Positions 1 through 11,698 of a DNA stretch of 49,463 nt are shown piece after piece (position 1 is the first letter of the stretch; each line of letters opens with the position of its first letter). The DNA is taken from positions 1-49,463 of the forward strand of contig NW_003546577.1 of NCBI RefSeq assembly GCF_000090795.2, written 5' to 3'. The notes beneath the pieces were generated by a model. That model saw only the letters and a program-made list of their open reading frames with translations, had not been told where the DNA came from and ran no database searches. A program made the position numbers and the translations under genes. The stretch comes from Amphimedon queenslandica (Eukaryota; Porifera; Demospongiae; Haplosclerida; Niphatidae).

Positions 1-860
1 ATTTGGCCTAGTAAACCGTGGCAACGCATTCACATTGATTTTGCGGGACCTTTTATGGAAAAGATGTTTCTTGTTATTGTCTGTGCTTACTCTAAGTGGC
101 CAGAAGTCTTTGCTCTACATGATATTACTGCTGCTGGGACCATTCAGGCCTTAAGAAAGTGTTTTGCTGCATATGGTATTTCTGAGCAAATTGTATCAGA
201 TAATGGTCCACAATTTATCTCTGAGGAGTTTTCAGATTTTGCTAAAGGTAATAAACAGGCTATGAAGACTAGAGCTGATGATAAAATACCATGTAATTTG
301 AAACTAACTAGTTTTCTATTGACGTATCGCTCTACCACTCATGCTACTACTGGTCACAGTCCAGCATCTATATTTCTTGGAAGATCCATTCGTACCCGTT
401 GGGATTTATTGAAACTTGATATTGGAAGAAGGGTAGATAGTAAGCAGGCAGATCAGGTTGCTCACCATGACCATCATTCTAAACATAGATACTTTGAGAT
501 TGGAGATACTGTGTTAGCAAAGAATTTTAGGCCAGGAGCACAATGGGTTAAAGGAAAGATTATCAAACAGTTAGCCCCTTTAACTTTCCAAGTTAAGGTC
601 TTCATTGCAGGCGCCATATTGATCATCTGAAGCATCTACCAAGTGCTCCATTCATTCGACATGGTCTGGATGACAATGCTAATGAAGAGGAAGATGCTCC
701 TCAAGTTACAACTGAATCTACCACAAATAATGAGGCTAACACCACGCCTTATTTGGACAATCATAGGCCTACTCCTACTAGTATTCCTCCCACTAATCCT
801 AATCGGTCCGAGCGTCGTTATCCTGTGAGAAATCGTAGACCTCCTGACAGGTACTATTAA
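1..860 (+). pseudogene. Ty3/gypsy-type integrase, C-terminal part (truncated retroelement)
   Basis: The frame is open from base 1, so the element begins outside the window. It shows a retroviral-type integrase core: HIDFAGP near residue 13 and SDNGPQF near residue 65 carry the first two catalytic aspartates. The sequence then jumps straight to a frame ending in RSTTHATTGHSPASIF. The stretch that normally carries the third catalytic residue (Glu) is missing, so an internal deletion of roughly 40 residues near base 245 is inferred. A frameshift near base 600 moves the tail to another frame, which holds an HIDHL motif, a Pro/Thr/Asn-rich linker and a C-terminus ending RRPPDRYY before TAA at 858-860, typical of gypsy Pol ends. 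The copy is dead. Family assignment is by motif; the clade is not determined. Confidence 0.85.
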
Positions 861-876
861 CTAGTTTCTAACTAAG

Positions 877-1140
877 TGTGGGGGAATATAGTGTAATGAA
901 TGTATTATTCTTATTATTGTATTATTGTAATTATTCTAATGTTTATGTTATGTGGTTACTGTGAATAGCAATAAGGTCATATGTGTTATTATTTATTTGC
1001 CATTATTATTATGTGTATTGTTTAGCTGGCTCTTTTGTTATATAGTTTTTGTAGCACATGCTCCGCATGCACTCTCTATTTCATTCTATCGTTCTTTCTG
1101 TTGTCTCTCCCTCTCTATCCCTTGTTCTCGAGTTTTAACC
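877..1140 (+). repeat. candidate 3' LTR of the gypsy relic
   Basis: Directly after the pol stop comes a G-run (GTGGGGGAATA, near 877-889) that could be a polypurine tract. AT-rich non-coding sequence with TATAG and a pyrimidine-rich end (CTCTCCCTCTCTATCCC) follows. Position and composition suit an LTR, but the partner 5' LTR lies outside the window and the right border is a guess. Confidence 0.3.
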
Positions 1141-3605
1141 AAATGAAGAGTATTAAAAAGATATCACAGATATGCATCTCATATTTCAATGAAAGTCGTA
1201 GAAAAGGCAAGACAAAATGATATTCATTTGCTGTGTTTGCCCTCATGATGTTCTCATGTACTCCTGCCATTTCTATGATTTCTTCTCTCAAGTTGTGGAG
1301 GAACCTATAGTTTTAAGAAGTGAAAAGATGATAGACACTAGTCGAAGGACTCAGCTAAATACACTTCTGTATTCATAGCTATGGAGAGGGCCTCCTGAAA
1401 GCAAACTTTAGAAAGGAATTGCCAGTGGTAAGAATGTTTCTATAATAAAATGATGTAAAGAATGGGGTGGGTAAAAACGGGACTGGGATGGGACAGGGAA
1501 ACAGTGGTTAAAAGCAGGACAGCGACGGGGAAAAACAATACAAAAGCAGGACAGGGAAAAGGAATGGTGTCCGAGAAGGTGAATAAGTCAATTGACCCAA
1601 GGCCCCTATGCAGGTATTTTCCCCACCAGGGTAACACAATTTTGGGCTGGTACAATAATTATCAGGTGGGTGACAATTTTTTAACAATTGCCACACCTTA
1701 TTGATTATTTCATAATTGGGTTGAGCATGAAGACCCACTCTAATCTGTATAGGTCCATTTTGCATTACATCTTGTTTGTGAACAGAAGATAACAATTTAT
1801 ATATCAGTATACTACTAATAATTTTGGACCATGTGGACAAAATTAATTTTGAGGGTGTGGTGACAATAAATAAGATGGCATCTCAAACGGCCACATACTG
1901 GATGAGCAGTCTGTAGCTAGTGAAGAAAAAGAGGCTATCTAAAGCATCCAAAAGGCAAAAGAACTTAATGCAGTTCAATCTTAGACTTCTCTAGATTAGT
2001 CTTTCTTTGAAAGAATTGAGGTTGTAACAATAAACTACCAACTTTAGATCTCTCTCTGGAACCCTGAAATCAAAAGTCTATAAAACTTTATGCAGCAACT
2101 TAGAGCTAAATCTTGATTCATCCCTCTCTTTTACTATTCCTTTTAAGTGTCCATGTCAAAGGTTTTATAATTACGTAATTAGAATTTTTCTCTCTCTTTA
2201 CTATAATTTTACTTCAAACTTTCCTTCACTCTCTTTCCTTTTTCTCAAACTATATTTATGTTTATTAGTATTGTTAAGATTGTAAAAAAAGATCAGAATT
2301 TCAAAGTATAGCTTAGTTTCTTTGACATTTTAGAGTGACATGACATTCCTATCTCTTTTACTGGGTTATTTTGGCTGTTACTTTGTGTGCTTTCTCCCTG
2401 GCCATCAAAGCAGGGTCTGATTATGCATGTTGGCAAAGTGCTGCATTTCTTTTATTTATTTTAATTTTATGAAACAATGTGATTTGATGGCTCATGATCG
2501 CCCCTTTAATGTTTACAGTCACACTAGTTATATTGGTTAATAACGAGGAAAGTGAGTCATTGAGTGATCTCATTATATTTTTACCATTTACAGGTGTTAT
2601 TAGGTAGAATCCGCAATGTGAAAATTGAAGTTCAACAAAACCAAGACTTACTTATATCAATGTGTTGTACTTCTTATCCTGATTATAAATCTGCAAGAAC
2701 TTTCTATAGCAAATCATCTGTTAAGCAGAAAATTACATTAGTTTCAAAAATTTGGGCACAGTTTCATAAGGGTTAATCTAAAATTCTACTCTTGGCTATG
2801 CGAAAGGCGTGCGTATTCTGGCCAACTGCGTAGGGCTTTGAGAGGGTCTATACATTGTTGTAAGTCACAATACGTAAGTGCCAAGCGGATAGCTTTGTAT
2901 TTACTACAGTGTTAATATTAGTGGGTGTTCGTGGTATCATGGCTTGGTGTCTTGTCATGATTGTATCTCCACGTAGCTATAGCAAGGATGATTCCTCATA
3001 TTGTTTTAGATATAGGGGTGTTTAAATATTACAGGGATATACTTATAAAAAAATAGAAACTGTCTAGCCATCAAAGTGAATCAGCGATAATTTCAGTGTC
3101 ATAGACACTTCTATATGGCTTGTTTTTCCTGGCTTCAAGGCTTGACATGTAATGATTGAAACATTGTTTTTAGGAATTGTAAGTGCTAGTTATGGCTACA
3201 GCTCCTAAGAAGACAAAACCATGCGAAAGTCACAAGGTATGCAATAATTTACGAGTTTAATGAATTACTATGTAGAATGCAAGCTAATGGGATCTGTAGC
3301 TCTGGAGTATGGAGCAAAGGGCTGGGTACCCCCAACTAGAAATAATGGCATCAATGTGCAAGCTGGTATACTAATTTATTGATTAATTAATTACTATTAC
3401 AATGAAATTTACCACAAAACCTGAAGCATACCATCCATTATTACAGTATAAGACAAAAAGTTCACGATTTACGCAACAAAACGTTTTGTGAAACAAGTCT
3501 CTGCATTTTATTTCTTCACCGTTTTGTTTATACACTGGAAAAACGATGTTTCAACAAAACTCTGATGTAAGTATGCATCATAATCATTGGGCATGGCCCA
3601 TATTG
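1141..3605. other. no recognisable gene
   Basis: AT-rich sequence without a coding region I can support. It holds a G-rich patch at 1462-1580 with imperfect GGGACAGGG-like repeats, and several short open frames without motifs. A short ATG exon-like stretch at 3194-3235 (MATAPKKTKPCESHK followed by GTATGC) is noted but has no visible continuation. Confidence 0.4.
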
Positions 3606-3609
3606 TATT

Positions 3610-4870
3610 TCAACTCTTTGGGCTTGAAAGCACCATCTATTCAGGAGATGATGAAAGGTCTTTTAACAACTAGAAGGGCATTCACAAGTTCCGAACGAAA
3701 TTTGAAGAGACAGCTCTCTTATTCAATGTCCTGGTTCAGGTAGGCATTCACAAATCACTAGTGATATAAAGATGTCCTGGTTCAGGTAGGCTTTCACAAA
3801 TCACTAGTGATATTAAGATGTCCTGGTTCAGGGTCGGCCTTCACAAATCACTAGTGATATTAAACTGCTTGTTGATAATCAAATGAAGGAAGATGATGAC
3901 ACTACTGCCCATCAGTTGTATCAATTATTAACAAGTAAAGGACACTCCATTTCAATGAGGACAGTACTATGTTGCTAAACTCAGTTAGGCCGGACCTTTA
4001 GAGGCAGTGCCTACTGTCAGTTGATTAGAGAGGCTAACAAGGATAAGAGGCTAGTTTTTGCTATTGAATATTAACATAATCTCTTTGAGGACGCATGATT
4101 TACACTGATGAGTGTACGGTACAACTTGAATCCCACTGTTGTTTTTGCTGTCGTAAAAAAGGCGAGCCAGTAGGTCTCAAACCCATGTAGGTGCTGTTTG
4201 TTTCTGAACACTTCAAATGCAATCGGAGTAATTTTTGGTGTGTATCTTCATGTATTGTGATTTTTAGCAATTTACTATTTTAGCAAAAATTACTTTTTGA
4301 ACTACTATAATTCCTTTTCTTCCGTACAGTATTGTCATTAATTATGTAGGCCTCCACTAAGGTTCATGTGTAGGCCAGTATTAGCAAGAGGGGCATCACC
4401 ATTATTTGTATTTTTGAAGGAATAATGGATAAGCTTCTGTACATTGATATTCCGAGACAGACATTGCTTCCATTTATCCAAAAAAAGTATCCTGATGGTC
4501 ACAGATTTATGGCTGATAATGATCCCAAACATACTTCTAAGCTAGTACTGTCTTTTCTTGAACAGAATAATGTTAATTGGTGGAGAACTCCTACTAAGTG
4601 GCCAGATGTGAATCCTATAGAGAACCTCTGGCATGAATTGAAAGTAAGGAGTAGAGAATTTGCTTTGCTATAATCTGACAAAAACGTCGATACATTATTC
4701 TAGGAGTTTATATGACATGAAGTAAAGCCTAAAACGAAAGAGCTAACCACAGGTATCAAAACCTTTTGGCGAACATTAACAGTAGCAAAGTGTAACAAGT
4801 ACATCAATCATCATAAAAATTAGTTCCCAAGATGATGCAGATGCAAGGATCAGCTACTGGATATTAATTC
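3610..4870 (+). pseudogene. Tc1-like transposase relic, copy 1
   Basis: Fragments of a Tc1/mariner-superfamily transposase lie in order along the plus strand, in shifting frames. They are an HTH-like segment (KAPSIQEMMK, near 3625-3725), the linker GRPSQITSDIK (3832), FRGSAYCQLIREANK (near 4000), the first catalytic motif YTDECTVQLES (near 4100) and CRKKGEP. After an intron-like gap (about 4187-4348) come IFEGIMDKLL, DNDPKHTSK with the second catalytic Asp (near 4515) and NPIENLWHELK with the Glu (near 4615). In-frame stops occur near 3979, 4072 and 4374, with at least one frameshift, so it is inactive. The motifs match the minus-strand copy at 22751-23890, so both belong to one family. I could not find terminal inverted repeats. 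Confidence 0.88.
3726..3863 (+). repeat. three tandem copies of a 46-bp segment of the Tc1 transposase linker
   Basis: Units start at 3726, 3772 and 3818 (period 46) and differ by only a few bases. Each begins ATGTCCTGGTTCAGG and ends CACTAGTGATAT(A/T)AA. In the third copy the unit reads PGSGRPSQITSDIK, the linker after the transposase HTH. The array is therefore a local duplication within the relic. 46 is not a multiple of 3, so each copy shifts the frame. Confidence 0.93.
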
Positions 4871-5343
4871 TTATTCCTGTAGGTAATGCAGTTTTATTTT
4901 GTGTGTAGTCATATTATATCTTTCCATTCTCATTCCCTTTCACGCTTACAGCTTTTACCATGTATTAATAATTATTATTTAGACCTGTCCAGTCTATTAT
5001 TATTATTATTGCTATCACTACTACTATTATAATTGTATTTTTAAACAAAGTTGTCTGCTATTGTGTCTTGGTTCTGAATTGATATTATTTTACACACTCC
5101 CCTTTTTCTCACTCTTTTCTATTGTTTACTGTTATAGAATGTTAACTGTGCCTGGGCCCATATCGATGAGAGACAAGAGTATAATAATTATACTATTAAG
5201 ATAACATAGTTACTTTTTGCTTTATCAAAATTTTAAATAAATATTACCTATATATTTTAATTGTAAAGTCATAATAATTTATGCATGCCAATAGTCACTC
5301 AAGCTGTTTCATACACATACATGTACAAGAATAGAAATTACAA
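4871..5343. other. no gene; AT-rich spacer
   Basis: Contains a short ATT microsatellite (near 4998-5010) and no open frame with recognisable motifs. Confidence 0.5.
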
Positions 5344-7160
5344 TTAGTTATTACGCAGTCGTTTGCACAATTGTCCAATTAATGTGACACATTGACTCCA
5401 TGTCACGCTTTTAAATTCTGCAAGATTAGACCAGTACTTAGGAAATAGATCAAAGACAACCTGTTTCATGTCATTTAGCTCCTTCAGTGGCAAAGCTGGG
5501 ATATCCCTACAACCCATGACAGTGCATTTCTTCAAAACTTCATCTGCAAAAAACTCTCCTTTGCAAATTTCACAGCTAACTTTCCTATTACAGCTTTCCT
5601 ATGTAAATGTGAATTTTTCCTGACAACAATATCATACAGTTCTAAGTTTTCTTTATTGATTTCAATACTGGCTAGGGATAGTTGCTGGTCCTTCCTCAGC
5701 TTTCCTTTAATAGGGAAACATTTGGGAACTTGTTGAAGATACTGAGCAGGTGCATATGAATGTGTCACAGGAGATGAAATAGGAGAAGGAAGAGGAGGTG
5801 GTTCATCTTCACCATCAATTAGGGGCAATCTTGTGTAATGCTGTTGAAAGACAGGACTTTGGTTGAAGTGTTGTACTGGATCATGATGATACACAGGACT
5901 TTGTATGTAGTTGCTGTATACTGCTGGGGTTCATGGTCTTGTACAATTAAAAGGTGGCTCATGCAAAGGAGATTAAAAATGTGTTGACAATAAATGAGAA
6001 TTTCCATGTACAGACGATAGCTGAGTAAAAGTATGGTGCTGTGCCATAGAATTGTTTTCCATGTAAGAAATTCTTGCAATTGAACCAGTAAAGAAATCTT
6101 AAGTTGTCTTGAGTCGTCCTTGCAATTCATCAATTTGTACACAAAGATCCAAATAATTTGATTCTATTAATATTAAATAATGATTAATGCATGTTGCCAC
6201 AAAATGTACATGTACAGGAACTAATTATTACTACAGTGCTGGAAGTACCGTGTATGTACCTGATATACATGTACTCTCCTTTACTTTTGAGCTCTGAGAA
6301 TCAGATTCCAGTTGATGATAAAATAGCATGCATCCCATTAAAATTTTAAACATTAAAAAATGACAGCTGTCCATTATATACTTTCAGTGTGGTCAATCAA
6401 AAAAAGAATCATTTATGTTTTTGTCAATATTTGTTTCATCACTGTCATTTTGGTCACAATCTACAATCACAGATCCCTTCTTATCCAGCTTTCTCTTAGC
6501 ATCAGTCTTCTTATCCATTTTCTTACCATGGGCTTTCACACCTATATGAATGATAATATAGCAATGTAAAAAATTATGACTGACTTTTCTTTTTTTTCGG
6601 TTCATTCAAATTTTTTTGCGGCTTGTCGTTTAGTACACTTCTTCACCTCTGATTATAAGTAAAATTATTATGATGCAATATTTTCAATGACTTTCTTACC
6701 AACTACTTCTATCTCTGTTTCAGCTTCCTCTACCTCTGTTGTAAGCTTCCTTTCTATTTCCTCTATCTCTGTTCTAGTATCTGTTTCAAGAAAATCACTT
6801 TTATCTTCTTCACCTTCTTTTTTAAATTCAGCATCAACAGCTAACAAATTTCTTTCAATTCCTATATTATCATAGTCATAATTTAGTGACATAGTACTTA
6901 GCCCAAGTCACCAATTGCTAATATGCGCTCATCATACAGTTTCCTCCCTTCCTTAACCTTGCACAATATACCAGGCTGTAGTTCTTCACCTGCCTTGCCT
7001 CGAGTCACGCGCCCCATTTTGTCTATAGGTGTCGAGTCATCAATAAGAAAGTGTATCAAAACCAGCTTTGATTCATAGTGCAAAACACTCAGAAAGCTAT
7101 TAGATTAAAACTTACCTTTGCAAGTAGTTTCCTTGAGAACAGAGCGAAGCATCATCTTTC
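5344..7160 (-). pseudogene. BEN-domain protein pseudogene
   Basis: Read on the minus strand. Near 7160 is MLRSVLKETTCK followed by GTAAGT. Next come a segment at 6898-7083 (KMGRVTRGKAGEELQPG, then CKVKEGRKLYDERILAIGD), an acidic, coiled-coil-like Glu-rich segment (6668-6892) and a Lys-rich segment (6393-6605). A proline-rich stretch (PPPLPSPISSP, near 5780) leads into a C-terminal domain (HRKAVIGKLAVKFAKE, then KELNDMKQVVFDLFPKYW, ending IGQLCKRLRNN) that resembles BEN domains, DNA/protein-binding modules of chromatin factors. The C-terminal domain is split by a one-base shift at a run of six T near 5545. The Pro-rich exon has in-frame stops near 5967 and 5934. It is probably a decayed member of a multicopy family; BEN assignment is by eye. 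Confidence 0.6.
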
Positions 7161-7760
7161 TTCTTGCAGATACAGCGTGGTTCACTCTTTACGTGTGTGA
7201 CTGAGAATTGCCACATCCGTAAACGTCATCGTTATGTAAGTAATTTTTTAAAATCAGAGTAAAGACGATTGATAAAACGCTTGTATCAAGTACACACTAG
7301 CAACTGCAAGCACAGTATGACGCACCGTTTTTTAATAGTTTTGTATTTGTCAAACGTGAACTTTTTATTGTCTTCTACTGCATATCAGGGTGATCTTCCA
7401 ATGTTCAGAGAAATGTGTACAGTTCTAAGTAGTGAGGATTCATGTCCTCTGTTGTCTTCTTCAGTTCATTTGACTTTGCTAACATGACAAAGTCCCCATA
7501 ATCATGATAAAACATAAGCGCATCAGCTTTTCACTGAGGGCTTTTGTAGCTTCCTGTATACCTCTTTGATTCCAATGCTTTTACGTGTAAATTTGAGAAA
7601 CTCATTTGCTGTCTCACGTAGAAACAATATCTTCATAGCATTAGAAAGTGCTCTCTCACACCTCTTCCCTCTCTAAACTCTTAACATGCATGAATGCGTA
7701 GTGTACATTAACTATTAATGTCATTACAATTATTATTATCATTATTATTATTATTATGTA
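7161..7760. other. no gene; spacer with ATT microsatellite
   Basis: Short open frames here lack motifs. An ATT run occupies roughly 7734-7757, directly before a copy of the 147-bp repeat. Confidence 0.5.
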
Positions 7761-7907
7761 AAGAACAACAAAGCATAGTAAAGAAAGGTAAGCTACAATA
7801 ACACACATACATGTACTTACTTTTATCTATACAGGTTGTTATTTTACCTGCATCATTAAATCAAAAAATCATATTGGTACTGGACTGCCATTTATCTGTT
7901 TATAACT
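7761..7907 (+). repeat. isolated copy of the 147-bp repeat unit
   Basis: Starts AAGAACAACAAAGCATAGTA and ends near TTTATAACTACAG. It matches, unit for unit, the tandem array at 24551-25045 in the same orientation, including the internal GTAAGCTACAATAACA and CTATACAGGTTG segments. A single dispersed unit 17 kb from the array shows that the repeat is not confined to one tandem cluster. Confidence 0.85.
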
Positions 7908-8132
7908 ACAGTATAGCTCAGTAATAAAGATAAGTAGTGGCACTGCGCTACCCTTTGTGACAGCATACTTCGTTCTACAACTTCCTACGCAATTCGTTGA
8001 ATGTTCATGCATGTGCAGTTACGGTTTGCACGTGATACTGCACTTGGCTCCAGCTGCTCTTTGTTACTGTATCGTGTCTCTCTTCAGTCTGCTGCCGCTT
8101 GTCTTGTATCAGTTCTTCTCTGCCTTTGTAAA

Positions 8133-9504
8133 ATGACGTTTAGGTCTCAGCTTAACCAACTTATGAGACCTCGTGGTGAGTACAGTGAATCTAGTGTTCT
8201 TACATTACAGTATTATAGATGAGTTCCTACTCGATTTATTTTGAGAGCGATGAATCTATGTCAATTGTGTGAAAAGGCTCTATTATAGAGCTATCTTCAC
8301 TCAACTTGGGAGAGAAATGTCATGTAAAAGCTGAAAAGCGGGTCATAGATAGCAGAATAATAACATATGGTTAGCTGTGTGTGTGTTGCATATTATTATT
8401 ATTATTGTAACAAGAGCAATACTAAGAGTAAGGTTATTATTCTTATAGGTAGTATGGATGATATCACCAATGTAGAAGAACAGTTTTTTGTTGGAATTTA
8501 CACTCCTGATTTTCTTCCTAAGAATTTTTTTGATGAAGATTCTTCTGCTACATTGAAGGAAGACACTAGCACTCCTAAGAAAAATAGTACAGCACAAAAG
8601 ACAGAGTTATTACAATTATTTTAGGGTGTATACATAAAGTTACAGGTAAATCATTAAAGAAGAGAGGAGCCTCAGAAATGTTTAAAGAAGCTAAAGAAAA
8701 TGGTATAGTATTATATATTGTTGTTGGTTACTTACATATATGTGATGTTACAGGTACATGCAAGATAAAGAGAGGAAAAACTATGAAACCTGTGAAAAAG
8801 CTGAAGAAAGGTACTTAAAAAAGTTATTACTAAAATGAGCTTTATCCTTTCATTTTAGAACCACAATCCAATATTAAAGTTTTATCTGTATCTGACACTA
8901 CTGATTTGATAAAGCCAGGTGATGCTGCAAATTCTGCTGCTGTAACAGCTGAAACTGCTGTAACCCCTATCACCAGTCATTCTGTTGAAATTTTCTCACC
9001 TACCTGTATAAGCAATTGTACCGGCTATAGTTCAGATGATGATAAGGATAGTATTTCTTTATTACTACCACCCATAATACTAGATCCAAGTGCACCACAA
9101 AGAAGAGGAAGCAAATATGCTACTTGTATGTTTTATTTTTAATGTTCCTTGTGTATAATCATCTTAATAATACACTCAAGGAACTAGAACAGACTGTTAA
9201 CTCACTCATTACGCGTATTGACAGGTAAAGAAAGGCATGCAAGATTTAACTGAATCTTTGGTGAGTATTTTACGTTTTGTGTAGGATAATGTATAAGTGA
9301 GATCTTTTAAAAAACTAAGCAAGACGTACCACAGCAGGTACCTGTGGTACTAAACTCAGTTTCAGAATATTTGGAAGAGACACCAGTAAAGTATTCACTA
9401 CTCACTGAAGTATCACTATCACTCTCTCCTGCTATACAATCTGAAGTTGAAAAGCTACTAAAGCCTGATGAAGTAATCAAGAAGTACCCTAAGTATGTTG
9501 CAAC
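8133..9504 (+). CDS. unidentified multi-exon gene, 3' end cut by a hAT element
   Basis: A chain of open segments is joined by good splice signals. Exon 1 is 8133-8175 (ATG, MTFRSQLNQLMRPRG, then GTGAGT). Exon 2 starts at 8449 after TTATAG, in the right phase (DDITNVEEQFFVGIYTPDF). Short Lys-rich exons follow (KSLKKRGASEMFKEAK near 8650; IKRGKTMKPVKKLKK near 8770), then a Ser/Thr-rich exon at about 8860-9121, ending SAPQRRGSKYAT before GTATGT. A short exon near 9225 and a final segment at about 9321-9507 (EVEKLLKPDEVIKKYPKYV) complete it. The last segment runs into the hAT left end at 9505. One in-frame TAG at the end of exon 2 (near 8623) may mean decay or a mis-set exon end. I do not recognise the family. 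The composition suggests a nuclear protein, which is inference only. Confidence 0.5.
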
Positions 9505-9618
9505 CAGGCCCAAAAAGCCAAGGGGGTTCGAAGGGTTCGGTCGAACCACCCTCAAAAAATTGCTTGAAGTTAATTAACGGATATTAATATTAGATAATAA
9601 TTATTAATTGTAAATGAA

Positions 9619-11490
9619 TTGAATGAAATGGCTGCTAATAGAAAACGTGTTAGACAGTGCGAACAATCTGGAATCCTGAAGTTCTTTAAAGCAGTAGACT
9701 ATAGAGTGAGAACTGAAGAAGAGATTCATGTAGCAGATCGTCCAACGTCAGTTTTAGATAGTGACACTGACAGTACTATAGCTGTGCAAACCACTGTCCT
9801 TGCTGAATCTGCTGGAGAAGAAGAGGTACAGGTAGCAGATCTCCTTCCAGCCAACTTTCCAAAGCAGGAGCTTGATATAGGTATTCTTATTAAGCATAAT
9901 ATGTCGTCTGTGGAAATTAGTTCAGCTATATCTTCCTTTAGTGTTGGGGAGAAATGTAAGTTATTATTGCATCACTTTGTCCCTTCTCCTTCATTTGCTT
10001 TCCGAAAGGGTTCGATTGTGCCTGTAATTGGAGCTTTTAGGCTACATGGTTAGAAAAGTTTCTGTGGCTTGTGTATAGCAAGGTTTTAGATGGTGGATTT
10101 TGCAAGTATTGTGCATTGTTTGTAAAAGATAGAAATAATTGTAGCATTCTGGTTTATAGGCCTTTTAAAAAGTGGGTGAAATTGAATAAAATAGTTGGTT
10201 CTCATGCATCTAACGTTTTTCAAAGAGAAGCAGTTGCTGACGCCCAAGCTTTTGTTCATTCAGTTGAAAAACCTCAGAAAAATATAGATGCTCGTCTTAA
10301 TTCTCGTAATATCGAGGAAAATTGCTACATAGTTAAATGCTGTGCAGAATCTATTCTATTTTGTGGTCAGCAATATTTTGCACTGAGAGGTGATAAAGAG
10401 CTTTTGCATCAGAGTATGAATCCAGGTAATTATTTTGCCCATTTAAAAGTAATAGCAAACATGACCCATTGTGAAAAGCTCACCTTAAGAGGCCAAGGCT
10501 TCACAATGCTACATACATATCAGCTAGAATTCAAAATGAAATAATTGATGTTATAGGCAAATCTATAATTCAGAAAAGTTTAATGAATGAAGTAAAAGAG
10601 GCTAAGTTTTTTGCTATAATGGCTGATGAAATAACATCTTTTAATAATAAATTAATGCCTTTGTGTGTTCGCTTAGTAGATTTGAATAATAATATAAGAG
10701 AAGAATTTTTACTTTATTCATTGTTGACACGTGTGACTGGTGAAGCTATTGCCTCTTGTGTGTTGTGAAATTTAGCTGAACTAGGACTTGATGTGAAAAA
10801 TGAGAGGCCAAGGGTACGATGGCGCTTCCAATATGTCAATTGAGCGTATTGCATTACAAGCTTTAATTCAGAAGGTGTTCCATTGGCAGTCTATACTCAC
10901 TGCACTGGGCATTGTTTAAATGTAGTCATTACAAGTTCTTGTAGTTTGCCTGCTGTTAGGAATGTCATTGATAAAGTTTAAAAGTGCGTGTAATTTCTTC
11001 CTCAATAGTCCAAAATGCAATGGGCTATTGATAGAAATAGTAGCTAATAATGTTTTAGATGCAGGCAAAAGGTCACCTTTTATTGACCTTTGTAAGACTC
11101 GATGGCATCTCGGCATAATGCATATTCACACTTTTACAACTGTTACAAATTTATTGTTATGGCATTTGAAGTGATTGGGCTTGGATTGCATGCTGAAACA
11201 TTAAGTAATCATTTTGCAAATGCTTTTTGGGATTCAGATTCTAAAAATACAGCTGTTTCTTTGCTACACAGCCTAACAGATTTTAGTTTCATTGCTGTTT
11301 TCTAATGGTTTATCATTTGCTATCTCATTTAGCAGGCATTACAGTTAAATTACAAAGGAGGGCAATTGATATAGTTGATGCCTATAATAATATTGATGAA
11401 ATATTGTCACTTTACAGGCAATTGAGAAGCAATATTGACTCCACTTTTCATACAATTTATATAATCATGCTGAAAGAATGGCTGCATCAG
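9619..11490 (+). pseudogene. hAT transposase (DUF4371 type), N-terminal and middle part
   Basis: Starts MNEMAANRKRVRQCEQSGI and contains a TTF-type zinc-finger signature (WLVYSKVLDGGFCKYCALF, about 10070-10130). Further on are YISARIQNEIIDVIGKSI (about 10515-10570), KFFAIMADEITSFNNK (about 10605), an HCTGHCLNVV motif (near 10905) and CKTRWH (near 11095). It ends YNHAERMAASVN at the insertion site. These are landmarks of DUF4371/ZMYM1-like hAT transposases. Frameshifts lie near 10045, 10490, 10770 and 11115, so no single frame is open throughout. The enzyme family cuts and pastes DNA with an RNase-H-like fold. Confidence 0.85.
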
Positions 11491-11494
11491 TTAA

Positions 11495-11695
11495 AGGGTA
11501 ACTGCAATGTATTTTTGGGGTATTTTTTTATTGGCTTAATACAACTATCTGGTCATGAAAATGATGTGTACTTACTGATTTTGTCCAAAAAAATTTATTG
11601 GCTGAGATATGAGCTCTCAAAGTTGCTCAATTTTGCTTCTTGCCATGATACTTCCTGTTAGTGGGCGTGACTTTACGTGACGTCATGAGAGGCAT
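11495..11695 (+). repeat. left terminal inverted repeat (201 bp)
   Basis: Matches the inverse of 15093-15293 over 201 bp with about 8 mismatches by my count. It contains a GTGGGCGTG box near 11662 and a perfect TGACGTCA (CRE/ATF-type palindrome) at 11678-11685, 13 bp before the ATG of the P2RX7_C-type gene. It is therefore likely also the promoter of that gene. Confidence 0.95.
11678..11685. promoter_or_regulatory. CRE/ATF-type palindrome TGACGTCA in the left TIR
   Basis: A perfect 8-bp palindrome retained in both TIRs (mirror copy at 15103-15110), although neighbouring bases have diverged (ACGTGACG against ATGTGACG). It sits just upstream of the start of each gene. The sequence match is direct; use by a bZIP factor is inference. 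Confidence 0.45.
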
Positions 11696-11698
11696 AGT

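Noticed and set aside
1462..1840. Overlapping open frames on both strands in the G-rich patch
   Set aside because: Low-complexity composition, no motif, no splice context.
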